Positions 7,174 to 13,984 of a stretch of 44,881 bases of DNA are shown here, piece by piece. This DNA is from Dethiobacter sp. (GTDB lineage Bacteria; Bacillota; Dethiobacteria; Dethiobacterales; Dethiobacteraceae): assembly GCA_018333455.1 (NCBI GenBank), contig JAGXTN010000032.1, positions 1 to 44,881 on the forward strand, in the 5' to 3' direction. The notes under the pieces were generated by a model. That model was not told the DNA's origin. It searched no databases and saw only the letters and a program-made list of their open reading frames with translations. The translations under genes and the position numbers were made by a program. Every line of letters begins with the position of its first letter. The first letter of the stretch is position 1.

Positions 7174-9279
7174 TTGTTTGATTGGGTATTTCCCCATACG
7201 CTGCCGCTGATAGTTTTGCTTCCCTTTATCGGGGCGGCTGTAATCGCAGTTAGCGGCCGGAAAAACGGGCGGTTGCGTGATTGCATAGCAATATGCACAG
7301 CATTTTTTGCTTTTATACTCTCAATTTCTCTCTACCCCTTGGTGGTAACGGGGCAGGTTGTCTACGAATTGCCGTCACTGATGGGGCAAGGACTAATGTT
7401 TCGGGCAGATTTTCTCGGCTTCGTCTTTGCCGTGCTTGCCTCTTTCATTTGGCTTGTGGCAACAGTCTACTCTAGCCACTATATGCGTCAGCAAAGAGCC
7501 AACAGCCGCTACTACATCTTTTTGCTGCTTTCCCTCGGCGGTTGTTTGGGCGTGTTTGTCGCCGGCGATTTTCTTAGTCTATTTCTTTTCTTTGAAGCCA
7601 TGACCCTAGCTGCTTATGTGCTCGTTGTTCACAGTGAAAGTGAAGATGCTCTGGCAGCCGGGCGAAAGTATCTTTACATGGGGATTTTCGGCGGGCTGTG
7701 TCTGCTGGTGGCCATTCTGCTCCTTGCCATGCACACAGGAACTACTGTGATTACGCCAAACATGGAACGACTGGCAGATTTAGGCATCATGCGCTGGGTG
7801 TTGGCGCTCCTGTTTTTTATCGGTTTTGGGATAAAGGCGGGTGCAGTACCGCTCCATATTTGGCTGCCTCTTGCCCATCCCGTTGCTCCTACACCGGCTA
7901 GCGCCCTGCTCTCTGCCATCATGATTAAAACGGGGGCTTATGGGATTATTCGCGTTTTTAATCTCCTTTTCACGCCTACCGACGAACACTCTCTGCTTTG
8001 GCAAACTACGGCCCAGTTCGGTTTGTGGCTGATCTGGATCGGCGTAATCACCATGTTTGTTGCGGCGGTGTTGGCTTTGGTGCAGCAACAGGCTAAGCGC
8101 TTGTTAGCTTACAGTAGCGTAAGTCAGATGGGTTATATTTTAATGGGTATTGGCAGCGCCGCCTATCTGGGTTTTGATGGTGCCATGGGTTTTGCGAGCT
8201 TCTCGTATCATCTCTTAAACCACGCTTTCTTCAAGGCAGGAATGTTTCTGATGGTGGGCAGCATTTATCTACGGACACACACGTTGGATTATGCTAAACT
8301 TGGGGGGCTTTGGCGCAAGTTTCCGATAACAGCGCTAGCATTTTTGATGGCAGGAGCTGCCATCTCTGGTGTGCCGGGATTTAACGGCTATGTCAGCAAA
8401 ACACTGCTCCATCACGCAATTGTGTCGGCATGGGAACAGCAGTACCTAGTTTCCCTTTGGTGGGCGGAGAAAGTTTTTGTCTTGACCGGAGGATTGACTT
8501 TCTGTTATATTTTGCGTTTGTTCGTCACTCTTTTTTTAGGTCGGGAAAAGGAAAACAGCCACGACTACCAAAGCGAAACTTTGCTGGAACGATTGATTTT
8601 CGTCGCTTTCGCCGGGATTATTCTTTACGGTGGCTTGGCATATGCTCAGGTCATCGAACGGGTGGTTTTGCCTATGGCCGCCGGTTTTAGCTATGATGCT
8701 TATGGGCTTAACTATGTGGCGAAAAGTAACGTCTGGAATGCCCAGGATTTGGGCGGGATCGCAATCTCTTTAGGCATTGGGGCGGCGGCTTTCGCTCTTT
8801 TATCGAGGATTGGTTTTAACCTGCCGTTGCCAAAGCAGCTGAGCATTGAGCAGCTACTCTATAAACCGGTTCTAAATTTCCTGCTAGGGGCGTTTATGAC
8901 TATAGGCCGCATGTTGGAGGCTGCCACAGAAAGCGTCTTATTGGGAAGCGTCCGGCCTCTTGCCCAGCTTGCCGGTAAAACCGGCAACTTCGATGACTCT
9001 CTTTTGCCTGGCATCGGCAGAAGTATTTTGGCTGCCCTGCTATTCGCCCGGGAGCAAAGCTATGAATTTGTAGTTAGTAAAGTAAGCGAAGTAGCGCGGT
9101 ATATTCAGCAAGCGGAGTGGATAGCCTTTTTCACCTTGATAAAAATAGATTATAACCCGCGCGGGGACGAACTTTACAAAAGACTTACCCTAATGAATTT
9201 GGATCTTTGCCTATTTATTGTCATAGTCACACTGGTGATTATTTTCAGCCTGCGTTTCCTCACGCTGACACCTTTTTAA
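7174..9279 (+). CDS. NuoL/MrpA/HyfB-type (complex I subunit 5 family) membrane subunit
   Basis: A 701-residue subunit with a Proton_antipo_M core (about residues 120-430) and a C-terminal extension of about 250 residues with further hydrophobic helices and an amphipathic stretch. Channel residues Glu141 (LFLFFEAMTLA), Lys221 (FGIKAGAVPLHIWLPLAHP) and Lys252 (MIKTGAYG) are intact. The loop AISGVPGFNGYVSKTLLHHAI resembles hydrogenase-4 subunit B and NuoL relatives. It is longer than MrpD and shorter than canonical MrpA (about 800); the MbhD and MbhE parts usually fused to MrpA are separate genes upstream here. The TTG start has GGAGGGG 5 bp upstream. It is the last gene of the antiporter operon. 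Confidence 0.88.
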   Translation: MFDWVFPHTLPLIVLLPFIGAAVIAVSGRKNGRLRDCIAICTAFFAFILSISLYPLVVTGQVVYELPSLMGQGLMFRADFLGFVFAVLASFIWLVATVYSSHYMRQQRANSRYYIFLLLSLGGCLGVFVAGDFLSLFLFFEAMTLAAYVLVVHSESEDALAAGRKYLYMGIFGGLCLLVAILLLAMHTGTTVITPNMERLADLGIMRWVLALLFFIGFGIKAGAVPLHIWLPLAHPVAPTPASALLSAIMIKTGAYGIIRVFNLLFTPTDEHSLLWQTTAQFGLWLIWIGVITMFVAAVLALVQQQAKRLLAYSSVSQMGYILMGIGSAAYLGFDGAMGFASFSYHLLNHAFFKAGMFLMVGSIYLRTHTLDYAKLGGLWRKFPITALAFLMAGAAISGVPGFNGYVSKTLLHHAIVSAWEQQYLVSLWWAEKVFVLTGGLTFCYILRLFVTLFLGREKENSHDYQSETLLERLIFVAFAGIILYGGLAYAQVIERVVLPMAAGFSYDAYGLNYVAKSNVWNAQDLGGIAISLGIGAAAFALLSRIGFNLPLPKQLSIEQLLYKPVLNFLLGAFMTIGRMLEAATESVLLGSVRPLAQLAGKTGNFDDSLLPGIGRSILAALLFAREQSYEFVVSKVSEVARYIQQAEWIAFFTLIKIDYNPRGDELYKRLTLMNLDLCLFIVIVTLVIIFSLRFLTLTPF

Positions 9280-9358
9280 GGAGCTTAGCGTTTATCTGCA
9301 ATTAAGGGCGAATGACTCTTGCGAAGCCTGTCGATTAAAAGTTATTATTAAATCAAGA

Positions 9359-9374
9359 TAGTGATAATGATAAC
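9359..9374 (+). promoter_or_regulatory. Possible Fur-type half operator
   Basis: The stretch TAGTGATAATGATAAC contains GATAATGAT, matching one arm of the classical Fur box, but the other arm is poorly conserved. It lies about 25 bp upstream of the small membrane peptide gene. Suggestive only. Confidence 0.25.
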
Positions 9375-9396
9375 TAATCGGAAGGGCTGATGAAGC

Positions 9397-9528
9397 ATGA
9401 AAAAACAGCATCGTAAAAAAACAGTCTTATGTTTAAAAGGGATTACGGTGGCGATCAGTTCATTTCTGGGGCTGGCCATCACATTTAGTGCCGTATTCTA
9501 CATGCTGCAATATCTTGCTAAGAGCTAA
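9397..9528 (+). CDS. 43-residue single-helix membrane peptide
   Basis: A short gene with a basic N-terminus (MKKQHRKK), one hydrophobic helix at about residues 16-38 and the tail LQYLAKS. The only upstream ribosome site is a moderate GAAGGG. It is followed directly by a near-perfect intrinsic terminator whose stem starts 2 bp after the stop, which supports a real, separately ended transcript. It sits between the antiporter operon and the CbiM-like gene, near a possible Fur half site. The family is not recognised. It could be a small subunit of a transporter or a stress peptide. Confidence 0.55.
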   Translation: MKKQHRKKTVLCLKGITVAISSFLGLAITFSAVFYMLQYLAKS

Positions 9529-9529
9529 A

Positions 9530-9581
9530 AAGATTCAGGCTAAAACCAGATTACACCGGTTTTAGCCTGAATCTTTTTTTT
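9530..9581 (+). terminator. Rho-independent terminator
   Basis: An 18-bp perfect stem (AAGATTCAGGCTAAAACC, 9530-9547, with its complement at 9558-9575) encloses a 10-base loop and runs into a T tract ending at 9581. It ends the transcript of the 43-residue peptide and possibly of the antiporter operon. Confidence 0.92.
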
Positions 9582-9608
9582 GAACATTTTAGCTGCCTAT
9601 GATATACT
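9580..9608 (+). promoter_or_regulatory. Sigma-A type promoter for cbiM-like gene
   Basis: TTGAAC (9580-9585) and TATACT (9603-9608) are separated by exactly 17 bp. The hexamers lie 67 bp upstream of the CbiM-like start and immediately after the terminator. An AATAATTATT palindrome lies in the leader (around 9647-9656) and may be an operator. Confidence 0.65.
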
Positions 9609-9674
9609 CAAGTAGCAAATTTTTTTTAGCCTTTAAAGTGTTACGAATAATTATTTTATGTTATGGAGGCAGCG

Positions 9675-10280
9675 ATGGCACATCTTCCTGAAGGCGTCGT
9701 CAGTGGGGCACTAGCCACCTATGGGTTTATTCTCTCCGGGTCTGTTTCTGTGGTGGTTGGAAGCAAATTAAGGGTGCAAAATATTCCCAAAGTCAGTATG
9801 GTCACGGCAGCAGTTTTTTGTGCATCGCTCTTCCACCTTCCTTTACTGGGCACATCAGTACACTTTACTTTTGTGGGTCTGGCGGGGATGCTTCTCGGAC
9901 CGGTTGCTTTTTTATCAGCTATGGTCGCTGTTTTTTTGCAGGGATTGCTCTTTCAGCACGGCGGCCTAAGTACACTGGGAATTAATACATTTAATATTGG
10001 TTTAGCAGCCTTAACCGGCTATTACCTTTTCCGGCTGCGACACCTTTTGCCTCGCTGGCATGCCGCCGTCACGATGTTTGCTTTTCTGGCAGGTTTTGGT
10101 GCGGCTGTCGTAATGGTTGGGTTGTTGTCATTAACACTGCTGTTGTCAGGATTTCCGGCAGCAAGTATTGCCGTAGTTTTTTTGGCGCATACGCCGATTA
10201 TGCTAGGCGAAGGGCTGGTTTGCGGCCTGCTGGCGGTGGCACTGCAAAAATCACGGGGGGAGAGCTTTTTTCATGCATAA
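9675..10280 (+). CDS. CbiM/NikM-like cobalt/nickel ECF transporter substrate-binding membrane subunit
   Basis: A 201-residue protein with six or so hydrophobic helices and the CbiM family layout: N-terminal MAHLPEGVVSG, then GLAGMLLGPVAFLSAMVAVFLQGLLFQHGGLSTLGINTFNIG. The GQhGGxxxLGxNxxNMG-like block is the family hallmark. In CbiM/NikM the N-terminal His near residue 2 binds the metal; here His3 takes that place, so N-terminal processing would matter. The ATG at 9675 is chosen over an in-frame ATG at 9663 because GGAGG (9665-9669) precedes it by 5 bp. The downstream gene overlaps by 8 bp. No CbiQ permease or CbiO ATPase gene is nearby, so the energising module must be encoded elsewhere. Confidence 0.85.
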   Translation: MAHLPEGVVSGALATYGFILSGSVSVVVGSKLRVQNIPKVSMVTAAVFCASLFHLPLLGTSVHFTFVGLAGMLLGPVAFLSAMVAVFLQGLLFQHGGLSTLGINTFNIGLAALTGYYLFRLRHLLPRWHAAVTMFAFLAGFGAAVVMVGLLSLTLLLSGFPAASIAVVFLAHTPIMLGEGLVCGLLAVALQKSRGESFFHA

Positions 10281-10743
10281 ATCATGGCGCTTCTTGCTGG
10301 TTACAGTAGTCCTAGGGGTAATTTTTTTGTTGCTGCCAGCCAGAACATTTGCTCACCGTCTCATCGTGCAACATTTAGCTGGCCAAGAGAACATGCTGCA
10401 AGTTTTATATGATGATGGCACGGCTGCCAGCCGTGCTACAATCAGTTTGGTAGGTGAGAATGGGGCTGTGATTTGGACAGGCTCGGCAGATAGCAACGGA
10501 AACGTCAAACTGCCAGGCTATACCTATACAAAAGGTGTGGCAGACGACGGTTTGGGACATCGCATCATGTTCACACCCGGTGAGAAAAGCCAAGTTATTC
10601 CCCGCTGGCTGGCTGCCACCGGCGGAGTAGCCTTGCTGTTGTTTGTGGCAGCACTGGCCAAGTTTTTCTCTAAACGTAAATTGGCGGGGGACAATAATGA
10701 TGTCTGTGGCAACGGTAAAGATGAAGGTGCTCCCGCGTCTTAG
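10273..10743 (+). CDS. Secreted/anchored accessory protein of CbiM-like transporter
   Basis: A 156-residue protein with a cleavable signal peptide (hydrophobic residues 7-25, likely cut after TFA), a beta-rich extracellular domain and a C-terminal helix (about residues 113-133) followed by a basic cytoplasmic tail. Cleavage after Ala27 would leave His at the mature N-terminus (HRLIV), an arrangement known in NikK/NikL-type and DUF4198-like nickel/cobalt accessory proteins that use an N-terminal His to bind metal. It overlaps the cbiM-like gene by 8 bp, implying coupled translation. The topology, one N-terminal and one C-terminal helix around an outside domain, is like that of CbiN. The exact family is not certain. 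Confidence 0.65.
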   Translation: MHKSWRFLLVTVVLGVIFLLLPARTFAHRLIVQHLAGQENMLQVLYDDGTAASRATISLVGENGAVIWTGSADSNGNVKLPGYTYTKGVADDGLGHRIMFTPGEKSQVIPRWLAATGGVALLLFVAALAKFFSKRKLAGDNNDVCGNGKDEGAPAS

Positions 10744-10749
10744 CCTCCC

Positions 10750-10800
10750 TCACGCTGCCCTCACCCTAGCCCTCTCCCGGAGGGAGAGGGGAGTAGCTGG
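10750..10800 (+). repeat. Composite dispersed repeat, hairpin part (copy 1)
   Basis: The stretch CTCACCCTAGCCCTCTCCCGGAGGGAGAGGG (split here: CTCACCC, then CCCTCTCC-CGGAGGGAGAGGG) contains the palindrome CCCTCTCCCGGAGGGAGAGG. Close copies lie at about 27261-27295 and 31641-31670. It follows the stop of the accessory gene and precedes the convergent redox operon, where it could act as a bidirectional terminator hairpin. Confidence 0.75.
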
Positions 10801-10822
10801 AGAGACTGTATTGGCCCATGCT

Positions 10823-11158
10823 TTAATCCCCTGCTGCTTCGCTTGCAGGAATTTGACGCAGTTGGCTTGGGTCAGTAACATTTTGCTCGATAAACAGGCC
10901 ACACCAGCATTGCCGCATCAGCGCAAAATGTTTGCGGTGAAAAGGAATGCATGGGCAGACAATTTTCATATCTTCCTCCCGTATACCGCTAATTCCTTGG
11001 CAGGGGCAAAACGGGCTGCCGTGCTTGCGTTCAAGGAGAACCTGTTGCTCCAGGAGAAAGTCAACCATTTCCTCGTCCGGATTAAACTTGTAGCCTAACG
11101 CGGACACAATTTTAGCGTGCCATGCTCGCAAGTAGGCTTTGCGCTTACTCGTGTCCAT
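10823..11158 (-). CDS. Ferredoxin:thioredoxin reductase catalytic chain-like protein
   Basis: A 111-residue protein with three CxC motifs, CPC (residues 51-53), CPC (68-70) and CWC (84-86), the pattern of the FTR catalytic subunit that holds a 4Fe-4S cluster next to a redox-active disulfide. Classical plant and cyanobacterial enzymes have CHC as the third motif; Trp here is a variant known in prokaryotic relatives. It would pass electrons from ferredoxin to a thioredoxin or glutaredoxin. The variable (alpha) subunit of plastid FTR is absent, as in other non-photosynthetic bacteria. It is the last gene of the minus-strand trio, 3 bp after the glutaredoxin-like gene, which could be its disulfide partner. 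Confidence 0.85.
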   Translation of the reverse strand: MDTSKRKAYLRAWHAKIVSALGYKFNPDEEMVDFLLEQQVLLERKHGSPFCPCQGISGIREEDMKIVCPCIPFHRKHFALMRQCWCGLFIEQNVTDPSQLRQIPASEAAGD

Positions 11159-11161
11159 TAG

Positions 11162-11410
11162 CTATTTTACTCCCAAGAGCTCTTTAAGTCGTTCCTCATT
11201 AAAACCTACCACGTGCTTGTCCCCAATTTTCACAACGGGGAACTGACTGGCTCCGGTTAGATCCAGTACTTCTTTAGCTAGCCTTTGTCGTTCTTCGCCG
11301 GTGGCCAGGTCCACATCTGCATAATCATAGGAGATATTCCGCTCGGCTAGCCATTTTTTTGTGCGCTGGCAATGGAAGCAGGTGCTTAAAGCATACAGAA
11401 ACGGTTTCAT
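11162..11410 (-). CDS. Glutaredoxin-like protein (CFHC active site)
   Basis: An 82-residue thioredoxin-fold protein. It has the dithiol motif CFHC at residues 11-14, the cis-Pro segment QFPVVKIGDKHVVGF at about residues 56-70 and the closing helix EERLKELLG. The length and layout match NrdH/glutaredoxin-family proteins. The pairing with an FTR catalytic chain on the same transcript suggests it is reduced by ferredoxin through FTR, not by NADPH or glutathione. Its start abuts the stop of the Rieske gene. Confidence 0.87.
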   Translation of the reverse strand: MKPFLYALSTCFHCQRTKKWLAERNISYDYADVDLATGEERQRLAKEVLDLTGASQFPVVKIGDKHVVGFNEERLKELLGVK

Positions 11411-11727
11411 TAATTTTCGCCTCCCATATTTACTAGTATTTCCCCATTTTCCACTTTTGTCGCGAAAGTGGGGATTTTTATTTCCGGGGCAGTGATAAAT
11501 TGACCGTTGCGAATATCAAATAACCAGTCGTGGCAAGGACATTTTAAAATATAGCCGGAGAGCTCTCCAGTGTGCATGGCGCAGCCCAGATGAGGGCACT
11601 GATTAAGTAAAGCATAGATTGCTTCGCCGCTTTTAATTAATAAGAGAGAATTATCACCCAGTTTGTTTTTGCTGATTGAGCCTGCTGCTAATTTGCTTGC
11701 AGGCATAACGGTAACCCAGTTTTCCAT
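11410..11727 (-). CDS. Rieske 2Fe-2S ferredoxin-like protein
   Basis: A 105-residue soluble Rieske protein with the ligand motifs CPHLGC and CPCHDW, about 16 residues apart (C-x-H ... C-x-x-H). It has no membrane anchor, so it resembles ferredoxin components of dioxygenase-like systems or NirD-like domains. It is the first gene of the minus-strand redox trio. The ATG at 11727 is preferred over an in-frame TTG at 11739 because GGGAGGA lies 3-9 bp upstream of it. The partner is unknown; the neighbours suggest a role in low-potential electron transfer tied to thiol redox control. Confidence 0.85.
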   Translation of the reverse strand: MENWVTVMPASKLAAGSISKNKLGDNSLLLIKSGEAIYALLNQCPHLGCAMHTGELSGYILKCPCHDWLFDIRNGQFITAPEIKIPTFATKVENGEILVNMGGEN

Positions 11728-11744
11728 GGCTCCTCCCAAGGTTT

Positions 11745-11774
11745 TTGTGTTATATTAGACATAATGCACAAAAA
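11745..11774. other. Inverted-arm site sharing a 13-bp core with 15166-15178 (candidate att site)
   Basis: TTTTTGTG and CACAAAAA form 8-bp inverted arms around a core containing ATTAGACATAATG (11754-11766). The same 13 bp recurs in direct orientation at 15166-15178, at the far edge of the mobile-element island. A tyrosine recombinase fragment begins about 80 bp inside this left copy. The arrangement fits an integrase attachment site, but it has not been tested. Confidence 0.35.
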
Positions 11775-11847
11775 GACTCAGCATCTCTCTTCCGCACTGA
11801 AGGAAGCAAGCAACCACGGGGATTTTCAGCGCTCGTGGTTATTTTTT

Positions 11848-12036
11848 TTAAAACGTTATTTTGGTTTTGGTGCCCGATTGGTGACCATTTGTTAAATTCT
11901 GATCAAATTTATTCACTGCCGGTTGTTTCATTTCAATAGAAACATGAGAATAGATATCTGCTGTAGTTGTAATGTTTTCGTGTCGCAAAAGCTCTTGCGT
12001 TTCTTTCATACTAACAGCAGAGCCACAAATTTGCAA
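11848..12036 (-). pseudogene. Tyrosine recombinase/phage integrase, C-terminal fragment
   Basis: The 62-codon open frame reads SMKETQELLRHENITTTADI followed by YSHVSIEMKQPAVNKFDQ. This is the C-terminal box of phage-type tyrosine recombinases (GhxLG-H.s...T...Y.h), including the catalytic Tyr in IYSHVS. Everything upstream of about 40 residues before the Tyr is missing; the frame is replaced by an IS3 remnant. It is non-functional alone. Confidence 0.7.
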
Positions 12037-12051
12037 CTGAAATAAGGCAAA

Positions 12052-12168
12052 TCAAATCCCTTCCGGGGGGGGTGCGAAGATAGCCGTAGCCTTTTTTAGG
12101 ATGGTCACCATCTCTTCCAGATTCACCACGCGGCGGTTAGCCGGCTTCAACTCCGCCTCTAATTCTAT
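12052..12168 (-). pseudogene. IS3-family OrfA remnant
   Basis: On the minus strand the frame reads IELEAELKPANRRVVNLEEM then VTILKKATAIFAPP, the leucine-zipper end of IS3-family OrfA (L..E..ILKKA.AIFA). The CTAAAAAAGGC stretch corresponds to the usual frameshift region. Only about 38 codons survive. It lies directly upstream of the integrase fragment in the same orientation, so the two relics have been spliced together by deletion. Confidence 0.65.
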
Positions 12169-12414
12169 AGTAAGTATGCAACATCTGAAATTTGTATAAA
12201 ATATTGTCCCTTGCTATGATATCATTAATACAGGCAGAGTGGGGGATATCCTCAAAGGCTATTACACCGCGCATATCAAGATTTATTCCTTTAAAGAATG
12301 GTTATTCTATAGAGAAATACTTACCTGGAGGAAAAACAAACTGAGAAATAATGCTTATATTAATGAATATCCTTATTTCGCCACGTGATATTATTACCCT
12401 GGATTCCCGCCTAC

Positions 12415-12792
12415 TCATAACGAGGAAGGCAGAGCCACACCCAAGGCTTCATAGATTGCTTTCTGTTTCTCAAGAAACTCACCGATACGCAATCTCTGAC
12501 CTGGCTCTTCAAAGCATTCGATGACGTCTAACTTATCAAGAGCGCCTTGCAATGTATAACTTTTGAATAAATCGGCTACAAATTCCACAAAAAGTTTGAC
12601 GTCAATGCTTTGCTTTGATGAAGCCAGTGTGCGGCGCACCGAACGGTACGTACGGTAGAGGAAGGCTGGAAAAACTGCACAGTTTTCCCTCCTGCCCGAT
12701 TTTACCAAAAAACTGTTTGCTAATTTACCTAAATTTAACAGAATATTTACACATATGCTCTTGACGTGGGGGGGGTATGATATATTCTTCAC
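12415..12792 (-). pseudogene. C-terminal fragment of IS1634-like transposase
   Basis: The 125-codon frame ends KLDVIECFEEPGQRLRIGEF then LEKQKAIYEALGVALPSSL. This strongly recalls the C-terminus of IS1634-family DDE transposases (LDVIE.F..PG...R.GE...KQ..LY.A.GV..P.SL). The first about 45 residues do not look related, so only about 80 residues (12415-12654) are transposase. It is recognised from memory of the family, not by search. The 240 bp between this and the IS3 remnant show no gene. Confidence 0.5.
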
Positions 12793-12880
12793 GAGAAGGC
12801 AACTATTTCCAATTGCAAGCCAAGAAAAAATCGCGTGGAAATGGTTGTCGGAAAAATAATTTTGAGGAGTGAGGAAGTCA

Positions 12881-13195
12881 ATGAAGAAGAAATTCCGTAT
12901 CGTGTCGATGTTGCTAACGGTGGTTCTGTTAATGTCTGTCTTTGTGACTCCAGTTGCCGCCGGGCAGAGGAATGGTAGAGGACAGGAGAGTAGCCAAAAT
13001 AATGTACAAAATATTGAGAAAGAACTTCCATATGCGATTGAATTAGTTGAGCCTTATGTAGAGAGAAGTGATAAGGGAACCTTTAGGTTTTCAAGCGGTT
13101 TAGGTGTGCTCAGCAGAGAACTGGGGTTAAGTATAGAGGTTTTAATAGAACTACAGAAAAGTATGGCGGAAAGGAATGGTCATATTGATGAATAA
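12881..13195 (+). CDS. Small secreted protein of unknown function
   Basis: A 104-residue protein with a clear signal peptide: MKKKFR, a hydrophobic core to about residue 24 and a VAA-type cleavage site. The mature part is polar (RNGRGQESSQNN) and then helical with EELPYAIELVEPYVE-like wording and LSRELGLSIEVLIELQKS. The ATG at 12881 is chosen over an in-frame GTG at 12869 because GTGAGGA precedes it. No family was recognised. The gene overlaps the next one and lies inside the mobile-element island, so it may be horizontally acquired cargo. Confidence 0.6.
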   Translation: MKKKFRIVSMLLTVVLLMSVFVTPVAAGQRNGRGQESSQNNVQNIEKELPYAIELVEPYVERSDKGTFRFSSGLGVLSRELGLSIEVLIELQKSMAERNGHIDE

Positions 13196-13469
13196 AATTA
13201 ATAAGTTAAAACTGTTTTATTTTGCAAGGGCAGTCATCGCAATAATAATTTTGATTATTAGTTGGTCAGTTTTAATGTCTGAAAATCCAGAAAAAGATGG
13301 TTTTTTAGTAATGGTACAGCAATTATTATTAGGTGGCTTCATGTTTTTACTCGGAACAGAGAGTTTGGTTTTCAATAAAGACAAAATGGGATACATATAT
13401 TACATTGTAGGTGCGTTTAATTTTATCGTCGTTTTTCATCGACTATCATTGCCGCCTGTTTTTCAATAA
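13176..13469 (+). CDS. DUF3953-like small membrane protein
   Basis: A protein of up to 97 residues with three hydrophobic helices (about residues 13-32, 42-60, 72-86) and a central QQLLLGGFMFLLGTESLVF. The layout resembles DUF3953/YczI-like proteins of Gram-positive bacteria. The start may be the ATG at 13176 or the one at 13188 (MNKINKLKLF); the latter overlaps the upstream stop and is about 14 bp from AAAGGA. The function is unknown. It pairs with the secreted protein in front of it. Confidence 0.5.
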   Translation: MVILMNKINKLKLFYFARAVIAIIILIISWSVLMSENPEKDGFLVMVQQLLLGGFMFLLGTESLVFNKDKMGYIYYIVGAFNFIVVFHRLSLPPVFQ

Positions 13470-13537
13470 AGAATACAAAAAGGAATACATTCCAGTATGG
13501 TCTATGTTCGCATGGGTAATGTTTTTGTAAGCAGATG

Positions 13538-13840
13538 GTCAACGTGGCGAAATCAGTTTCCCTGAGGGCAAGCTGCCCCCACCATGAAGAACGGGGGATT
13601 ATGGTCGGACACGCCGAGAGAGGGCTCGAGAGGGGTTAATGCGGGAGTATCCGGGATTATGTGTAAATGAGTCTTTCACCTAAGTTTAGGGCATACTATT
13701 CTTTGGCTCTAACCCACCATGAGGACAGGGCAATGTTGGAGAGAAACCTGAGTGCATGGCGGGGTTTTGCCGGAAAAGCGGGGTATTACAGCCCCTCTTT
13801 CTCTTAAGCTTTCACGTGTGAACCAAAGCGGCTAACCTCT
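13538..13840 (+). ncRNA. Candidate HEARO/omega-RNA (IsrB/IscB-type guide RNA), orphan
   Basis: About 300 non-coding bases begin GTCAACGTGGCGAAATCAG, with the hairpin GGGCA-AGC-TGCCC (13566-13578), a CCCCC/GGGGG pair (13576-13580 with 13593-13597), TCGG/CCGA (13606-13617), a long-range GGGTTA/TAACCC pair (13633-13638 with 13710-13715) and CCTAA/TTAGG (13679-13690). The order and wording match my recollection of HEARO RNA, the omega-RNA of IsrB/IscB nucleases in IS200/IS605-like elements. This was not checked against a covariance model. No IsrB or IscB reading frame follows, so this would be a non-autonomous copy. By family rules the guide would be the roughly 16-20 bases just 5' of 13538. Confidence 0.55.
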
Positions 13841-13947
13841 GAGGCGAAGCCCCATGTCTTTTCAAAGAGTTAGCTCGAGAGTTCCAGGTGGTTTGCTTTC
13901 TTGTGTCCTTTTTGTGGGTAGTGTGTAAATCATAGTGTTTCAAACTT

Positions 13948-13984
13948 CAGCCTCCTAGGTAGACATACATCATAGAGGAGGCTG
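13948..13984 (+). repeat. Stem-loop, possible right end of the HEARO-bearing element
   Basis: CAGCCTCCT (13948-13956) and AGGAGGCTG (13976-13984) form a perfect 9-bp stem around a 19-base loop. IS200/IS605-type elements carry subterminal hairpins at their ends, so this may mark the right end of the element that starts at about 13538. A terminator function is less likely, as no T tract follows. Confidence 0.4.

Noticed and set aside
9582-9674. Cobalamin or nickel riboswitch upstream of the CbiM-like gene
   Set aside because: The leader is only about 65 bases after the promoter, far too short, and no B12-box or NiCo pattern is visible.
11745-11939. 64-codon plus-strand open frame
   Set aside because: It overlaps the candidate att site and the integrase fragment on the other strand, with no sensible protein pattern.
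12762-12781. TTGACG and TATGAT near 12770 as a promoter for the secreted protein
   Set aside because: The spacer is about 8-9 bp, far too short for a sigma-A promoter.
12789-13031. Minus-strand open frame opposite the secreted protein gene
   Set aside because: No ribosome site or family resemblance; the plus-strand gene with a signal peptide and SD explains the region.
13538-13840. Group II intron or OLE RNA as an explanation of the structured region
   Set aside because: No GUGYG 5' end, domain V hairpin or reverse transcriptase was seen, and the OLE-associated protein gene is absent; the HEARO resemblance is better, though unproven.
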